Shown in pieces: positions 7,130 through 10,578 of a stretch of 10,578 nucleotides of DNA (position 1 is its first letter; each line of letters begins with the position of its first letter). This stretch comes from Acidimicrobiia bacterium. GTDB taxonomy: Bacteria; Actinomycetota; Acidimicrobiia; Spongiisociales; UBA5794. The notes below the pieces were generated by a model. That model did no database searches. It was not told where the DNA came from and worked only from the letters and a program-made list of their open reading frames with translations. Made by a program: the position numbers and the translations under genes. The DNA is taken from contig JABDIW010000378.1 in assembly GCA_013003515.1 (NCBI GenBank), positions 1-10,578 of the forward strand, read 5' to 3'.

Positions 7130-7971
7130 TCGGTGCCTCCTGTCTCGACGACGGCGTGGTCCTGACCCAGGTAGGCGCGGATCACGTCGGGGTTGCGTTG
7201 GATGACGTCGGGGGTGCCGAGGGCAATCGGCTTGCCGAAGTCGATGGCAAGAACGGTGTCGGCGAGATCCATGACGACCCGCATGTCGTGCTCCACGAGG
7301 ATCATGCCGATGCCGAGTTCCCTCTTGATGTCCATGATGAACCGGGCCATGTCCTCGGTCTCCTCGGTGTTCATCCCGGCGGCCGGCTCGTCGAGGAGAA
7401 GCAGGCTCGGCGACATGGCGAGGGCCCGGCCCAGCTCGACCCGCTTCTGGACTCCGTAGGGCAACATCGCAACGTACGACTTGCGGAACGGTTCGAGCTC
7501 GAGGAACTGGATGATTCCCTCGGCGACCTCACGAGCGTGCATCTCCGCCTTCCGGGCCTTGCCGAGCCACACCATCGAGGAGAGCACGCCATGGTTCATC
7601 CGGAGGTGCCGGCCCAGCATGATGTTGTCGAGAACCGTGAGGTTGGCGAACAGCTCGATGTTCTGGAACGTGCGGGCCATGCCCATCCTGGCGATGTGGT
7701 CCGGCTTGCCACCGAGGATGTCCTTCCCCATGAAGCGGATCGATCCCTCCTGAGGCTCGTAGACACCCGAGATGCTGTTGAAGATGGAGGTCTTGCCGGC
7801 GCCATTGGGGCCGATGATGGCGAACAGCTCGTGGTTGGATACCTGGAACGAGACCCCGTCGATGGCCTTGACCCCGGCGAAGCTGAGATGGATGTCTTTG
7901 ACCTCGAGGACAGGCCCCTCGACACTCGTCCCGGCCTCGGGAAGCACCTCGGAGAGCAGGCGGTCCCTCAC
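7126..7971 (-). CDS. livG: HAAT-family ABC transporter ATP-binding protein (LivG-like)
   Basis: ABC ATPase. I place the start at the GTG at 7971, which overlaps the livF stop as GTGA and has GGTGG five bases upstream; the longer GTG at 7980 would leave only two bases after AGGAAG and adds three residues. With the 7971 start it has 281 residues: Walker A GPNGAGKTS at 54-62, Q-loop Gln103 in TFQN, signature LPYGVQKR at 170-177, Walker B LLLLDEP at 190-196 and switch His228 in VEHDM. The long insert between Q-loop and signature and the C-terminal DFGKPIALGTPDVIQRNPDVIRAYLG are typical of LivG. The signature is LPYG rather than the textbook LSGG, common in this subfamily. The first 17 or so residues are a non-conserved extension before VLEVKDIHLSF. 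It powers transport together with LivF. Confidence 0.93.
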   Translation of the reverse strand: MRDRLLSEVLPEAGTSVEGPVLEVKDIHLSFAGVKAIDGVSFQVSNHELFAIIGPNGAGKTSIFNSISGVYEPQEGSIRFMGKDILGGKPDHIARMGMARTFQNIELFANLTVLDNIMLGRHLRMNHGVLSSMVWLGKARKAEMHAREVAEGIIQFLELEPFRKSYVAMLPYGVQKRVELGRALAMSPSLLLLDEPAAGMNTEETEDMARFIMDIKRELGIGMILVEHDMRVVMDLADTVLAIDFGKPIALGTPDVIQRNPDVIRAYLGQDHAVVETGGTE

Positions 7972-8753
7972 GACATCCACCGCTTCCTGCGCCGGTAGTG
8001 CTTGACCTCGCGGAAGGACTTCGCTTCACCCTCGCCACCAAGACCGAGATAGAACTCCTGGACGTCTTCGTCGGCGAGGAGGTCGCTCGATGGCTTGTCC
8101 ATCACGAGCTTGCCGGTCTCCATGATGTAGCCGTGCTGGGCGATGGACAGGGCCATCATCGCGTTCTGCTCAACCAGCAGCACCGACGTGCCCTGACTGT
8201 TGATCTCGACGATCAGGTCGCGGATCTGCTGCACCAGCATCGGCGCCAGACCGAGGCTGGGCTCGTCGAGGAGCAGATAGCGAGGTCCCGACATGAGCGC
8301 CCTGCCGATGGCGAGCATCGTCTGCTCACCTCCCGAGAGGTAGCCCGCAGTCGCCTTGCGCCGCTGCTGGAGCACCGGGAAGAGGCCATAGACCCTGTCG
8401 ACGTTCTGAGAGGATTCCTTGCGGTTGGTGTGCGCCCCGAGCAGCAGGTTGTCCTCTACCGACATCTCGCCGAGGATGCGGCGCCCTTCGAGGACCTGGG
8501 AAACGCCGAGTTCGACGATCTTGGACGGGTCGAGGTGGTCGATCCGCTCACCATCGAGGGTGATCTCACCCTTGGTGATCTCGCCGTCATGCACGTCGAG
8601 GAGGCCCGAGACGGCCCGCAGCAGGGTGGTCTTACCGGCACCGTTGGCACCGAGGAGAGCAACGATCCCGCCGTCGGGGACTTCGAGGGAAACCCCGCGC
8701 AGAACGAGGATGACGTCTTTGTAGACGACCTCTACGTTCGTCACCGACAGCAT
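7968..8753 (-). CDS. livF: HAAT-family ABC transporter ATP-binding protein (LivF-like)
   Basis: 261 residues from the ATG at 8753, with GGGAGGG about five to six bases upstream. An in-frame upstream extension to 9101 is rejected: it has no family match and runs antisense through the HEAT-repeat gene. Motifs: Walker A GANGAGKTT at 35-43, Q-loop Gln86, signature LSGGEQ at 139-144, Walker B LLLDEP at 160-165. The switch position is VEQN with Gln196 instead of His, as is usual in LivF. After the usual ending EFYLGLGG there is a basic tail, FREVKHYRRRKRWMS (247-261), not found in E. coli LivF. I recall similar tails in LivF-like proteins whose operons hold a CoA ligase, but could not check this. 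It is the first gene of the transporter operon and its 3' end overlaps livG. Confidence 0.93.
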   Translation of the reverse strand: MLSVTNVEVVYKDVILVLRGVSLEVPDGGIVALLGANGAGKTTLLRAVSGLLDVHDGEITKGEITLDGERIDHLDPSKIVELGVSQVLEGRRILGEMSVEDNLLLGAHTNRKESSQNVDRVYGLFPVLQQRRKATAGYLSGGEQTMLAIGRALMSGPRYLLLDEPSLGLAPMLVQQIRDLIVEINSQGTSVLLVEQNAMMALSIAQHGYIMETGKLVMDKPSSDLLADEDVQEFYLGLGGEGEAKSFREVKHYRRRKRWMS

Positions 8754-8778
8754 GAACGCCCTCCCGGATGCTGAGCGG

Positions 8779-8784
8779 AAATTA
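8779..8784 (-). promoter_or_regulatory. Candidate -10 box of the transporter operon
   Basis: TAATTT on the minus strand lies 25 bases before the livF ATG, leaving room for a leader of about 19 bases that carries the GGGAGGG ribosome binding site. It is the only AT-rich patch in this otherwise GC-rich gap. No convincing -35 is seen at the expected distance (8802-8807), so an activator or alternative sigma factor may be involved. Confidence 0.4.
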
Positions 8785-8792
8785 ACAGTCGG

Positions 8793-8798
8793 TACGAT
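8793..8798 (+). promoter_or_regulatory. Candidate -10 box for a leaderless HEAT-repeat mRNA
   Basis: TACGAT fits the TANNNT pattern of actinobacterial promoters and ends seven bases before the GTG at 8806, so transcription would begin at or next to the start codon. No Shine-Dalgarno sequence precedes that GTG, which fits leaderless translation. Confidence 0.45.
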
Positions 8799-8805
8799 TC
8801 GGCGC

Positions 8806-9420
8806 GTGGGCGACTTATCCACACACCTCGAAGACCTGCTCGACGACCCCGTCGGCGCACTCGGCCATGCCGATCCGGCGGTCCGGCGCCTCGCCATCTC
8901 GGCCCTCGTCGGAAGGATGCGGGAACGAGACATCTTCGACGCGGTGGCCGCATTGGCCGGCCACGACGACTCCGAGCGGGTCCGAGCCGAGGCAACAGAA
9001 GCCATCGGGCACTGTGACGGCGCCCTGACCCCCGACGCCCTGAGTGCGCTGGAGGTGATCCGAGACGACGAGTCAGCGCTCATCGTCGAGGCAGCTGCCA
9101 CCGCCTACGGCGAGTTGACCGACCCCCAACCGCTGCCCTGGCTCATCGACCTGGCATCGGGAGACGGGGACTCGATGGCTCGCGAAGCCGCCGTCGCCGC
9201 CCTCGGCGCCATCGGCGACGAACGGGCAGTGTCGACCCTCATCGCGCTTGCAACGTCCGGCCCGCCTCAGGTGAGGCGTCGCTCGATGGTCGCTCTCTCC
9301 GTCTTCGACGGACCCGAAGTCGAGGCCGCGGTGCGGTCGGGCCTCGAGGACCGCAACCCGATGGTGCGCGAAGCCGCGGAGATGGTGGTCGGCGAAACAC
9401 TCAGGGCCTCTCGACCCTGA
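8806..9420 (+). CDS. HEAT-repeat (armadillo-like helical) protein
   Basis: 204 residues from a GTG at 8806. The frame is open back to an ATG at 8752, but that would overlap the divergent livF start and its promoter, so I prefer the GTG preceded by a TANNNT box. The protein is built of about six helical repeats with a 31-33-residue period, each carrying a D/P..VR..A...L pattern: near residues 23 (DPAVRRLAISAL), 55 (SERVRAEATEAIG), 89, 122 (DSMAREAAVAALGAIGDE), 153 (PPQVRRRSMVAL) and 184 (NPMVREAAEMVVGE). There is no signal peptide or membrane segment, so it should be cytosolic. HEAT repeats form a curved scaffold for protein binding; some bacterial members are phycobilin-lyase-like or act as assembly factors, but no catalytic residue can be named here. 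Its partner is unknown. It is divergent from the transporter operon and tandem with the membrane-protein gene downstream. Confidence 0.82.
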   Translation: MGDLSTHLEDLLDDPVGALGHADPAVRRLAISALVGRMRERDIFDAVAALAGHDDSERVRAEATEAIGHCDGALTPDALSALEVIRDDESALIVEAAATAYGELTDPQPLPWLIDLASGDGDSMAREAAVAALGAIGDERAVSTLIALATSGPPQVRRRSMVALSVFDGPEVEAAVRSGLEDRNPMVREAAEMVVGETLRASRP

Positions 9421-9451
9421 CGCATCCGCATCCGGGCGCGTAGCGTCAGGG
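9415..9451. promoter_or_regulatory. 9-bp perfect dyad between the HEAT gene and the membrane-protein gene
   Basis: CCCTGACGC (9415-9423) and GCGTCAGGG (9443-9451) are perfect inverted repeats separated by 19 bases. The left arm covers the HEAT-gene stop codon. The right arm ends just before the next ATG and covers most of the candidate -10 box TAGCGT (9441-9446). It could be an operator, or an RNA hairpin at the end of the HEAT mRNA; there is no T run after it. Confidence 0.45.
9441..9446 (+). promoter_or_regulatory. Candidate -10 box for a leaderless membrane-protein mRNA
   Basis: TAGCGT fits TANNNT and ends six bases before the ATG at 9453. The only purine stretch, AGGGA, touches the ATG directly and is too close to serve as a ribosome binding site, which favours a leaderless start. 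Confidence 0.4.
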
Positions 9452-9452
9452 A

Positions 9453-10578
9453 ATGGCACGAATCAAGCGCACCTATGGACCCGGTGAGGTGCCATCGCCT
9501 CTGCGATGGCGCCCAAGGGTCAGCATCATCGGAATCATCCTCGGGACCCTCGGAGGTCTCGGGTTCGTGATCTACCTGCAGCAATCGGGCTGGCTCGTCC
9601 TGGACCGGGCCCTCTCGCTTCAGGGGCTCATCGGCGGAGCGCTGTCGGGGATCCTCATCCCGTCGGTGATCTACGCCTTCACCGTTCGGCGCTACAACAA
9701 GCGCTTGTCCGCTTTCACGGGAAAGACGCGCCCCAGGACTGCAACGGCCATGGTCTGGCTGCTCGCCGTTCCACTCGTTGCAGCGCTGGTGTCCGCCACG
9801 CCTGCCCTCGCCACGGTCGAGGGTCCTTGCACCGTCACGATCAACGGCATCGACATCGGCGGCCTCCAGCCAACGGCAGACGATGCCATCGTCGTCCAGG
9901 AGGCCGACCTTCTGGTGGGCCAGGTGACCCATCCCTCGGAGTGGCAGGCCGGATCGATCGACCTGCACTACGCCGGATTCTCGGTCACGATCGTCGACGA
10001 GTTCGACGAAGTCGTGAACGACGAGGATGCCGTTGACACCGGCGCAAGCATCAGCGTGGGAAGCGCCGAGGTTGCCGACCTCGCAACGTACGGCACCGGG
10101 GTCTATGCCTTCTTCGGCGCAGCCGTCATGGAGAGCGGCGCCGAGTGCAGTGCATCGTTCGCCATCAAGCTGGACAAGCCGGCACTGGAGACACCCATCG
10201 GCATCGCTGCCGCCGCAACGGCAGCAATCGGAGCCGTCGCTGCTGCGGGCGTTGCGATCAACGGGATCCGCGAAGGCTCTGGCCTCGTCGGGGGTCTCGA
10301 AGATCATCTGGGGGGCCTGGGCACCCCGCCTTCTGCCGGTGGCGACACCTACACGGACGAGGAGATCGGCGGGGCCGTCATGGACGCACTCGAAGACCTC
10401 CCCATCGGCGAACCAACCGGGACACCACCTGGTGAAGTGCCCGACACCTACACAGACGAGGAGATCGGCGGGGCCGCCATGGACGCACTCGAAGACCTCC
10501 CGATCGGTGAGGCGGGTGACGGAACCGGCGCCGACACCTCGCCAACCCAGCCTGTCGAACCCGACGGCACCGGTTCCG
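9453..10578 (+). CDS. Unrecognised multi-spanning membrane protein with extracytoplasmic domain and C-terminal repeats, 3' end cut
   Basis: 375 codons from the ATG at 9453 with no stop before the window edge. I do not recognise a family. Visible layout: a short basic N-terminus; membrane segments at about 23-43, 57-76 and 98-121 (the last ends in ATPALA, resembling a signal-peptidase site); a probably extracytoplasmic domain at about 122-246, rich in Val, Asp and Ala, with one cysteine near each end (Cys126 and Cys232) that could pair; a fourth hydrophobic Ala/Gly segment at about 247-270; then a long acidic, Gly/Pro-rich tail. The tail holds two near-identical 23-residue units, DTYTDEEIGGA-x-MDALEDLPIGE, at 298-320 and 331-353, separated by GTPPGEVP-type spacers. 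The tail side of the membrane is uncertain. It lies 32 bases after the HEAT-repeat gene on the same strand and may be cotranscribed with it or use its own promoter. Confidence 0.78.
   Translation, partial: MARIKRTYGPGEVPSPLRWRPRVSIIGIILGTLGGLGFVIYLQQSGWLVLDRALSLQGLIGGALSGILIPSVIYAFTVRRYNKRLSAFTGKTRPRTATAMVWLLAVPLVAALVSATPALATVEGPCTVTINGIDIGGLQPTADDAIVVQEADLLVGQVTHPSEWQAGSIDLHYAGFSVTIVDEFDEVVNDEDAVDTGASISVGSAEVADLATYGTGVYAFFGAAVMESGAECSASFAIKLDKPALETPIGIAAAATAAIGAVAAAGVAINGIREGSGLVGGLEDHLGGLGTPPSAGGDTYTDEEIGGAVMDALEDLPIGEPTGTPPGEVPDTYTDEEIGGAAMDALEDLPIGEAGDGTGADTSPTQPVEPDGTGS
10344..10511 (+). repeat. Two 69-bp direct repeats with 99-bp period inside the membrane-protein gene
   Basis: Copies at 10344-10412 and 10443-10511 differ at about five bases and are separated by 30 bases of divergent Pro/Gly/Thr-coding spacer. 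The period is 99 bp, so the reading frame is kept (33 residues). Two of the differences change or touch a residue at one position (Val or Ala at repeat position 12); most of the others are silent. The near identity suggests recent duplication or ongoing copy-number change, and more copies could follow past the window edge. Confidence 0.9.

Noticed and set aside
7156..7998. 280-codon open frame on the plus strand opposite livG
   Set aside because: Mirror of the livG frame; the minus strand has all ABC ATPase motifs.
8754..9101. N-terminal extension of LivF
   Set aside because: It is antisense to the HEAT gene, lacks family similarity, and the ATG at 8753 has a strong ribosome binding site.
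9267..10307. 346-codon open frame on the minus strand opposite the HEAT and membrane-protein genes
   Set aside because: Low-complexity Arg/Asp/Gly-rich composition with no motif. It crosses two plus-strand genes that show regular repeats, membrane segments and promoter-like boxes.

Overview
The window is high-GC DNA read almost entirely on the minus strand up to about 8.75 kb, then on the plus strand. Several traits point to an actinobacterium, perhaps of the Acidimicrobiia type. They are the GC-rich codon use, GTG starts, a Thr-rich tether after a lipoprotein cysteine, a small exported sortase beside a membrane-anchored PDZ/Lon-like protease, and plus-strand genes with TANNNT boxes right before the start codon. 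The assignment is by eye, not by a search.

Layout. (1) 1-920, minus: an N-terminal TM + PDZ + Lon-type protease, cut by the window edge before its catalytic lysine. (2) 964-1521, minus: a short secreted sortase. (3) 1522-1733: an intergenic stretch holding a GC-rich palindromic repeat and a strong intrinsic terminator with a UUCG loop. (4) 1734-8753, minus: a six-gene unit transcribed in the order livF, livG, acyl-CoA ligase, livH, livM, livK, ending at that terminator. (5) 8806-9420, plus: a HEAT-repeat protein divergent from the transporter. (6) 9453 to the end, plus: an unrecognised multi-spanning membrane protein with a 33-residue-period repeat, cut by the window edge.

How the genes work together. 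The central block encodes a complete branched-chain amino-acid-type (HAAT) ABC importer: two ATPases, two permeases and a lipoprotein binding protein. A 616-residue long-chain fatty-acid-type CoA ligase sits inside the operon. Three junctions are 4-base ATGA overlaps and the livF/livG junction also overlaps, so the ligase is made in step with the importer. The simplest reading is import of a carboxylic acid followed by its activation to a CoA thioester. The true substrate cannot be read from the sequence, so the liv names give family, not proven specificity.

The sortase and PDZ-protease genes look like ordinary envelope housekeeping genes of this kind of organism. I see no RNA genes, CRISPR arrays, insertion sequences or phage genes. 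The parts least explained by known families are the last gene with its repeats and the dyad in front of it, and the compact divergent promoter region at about 8754-8805.
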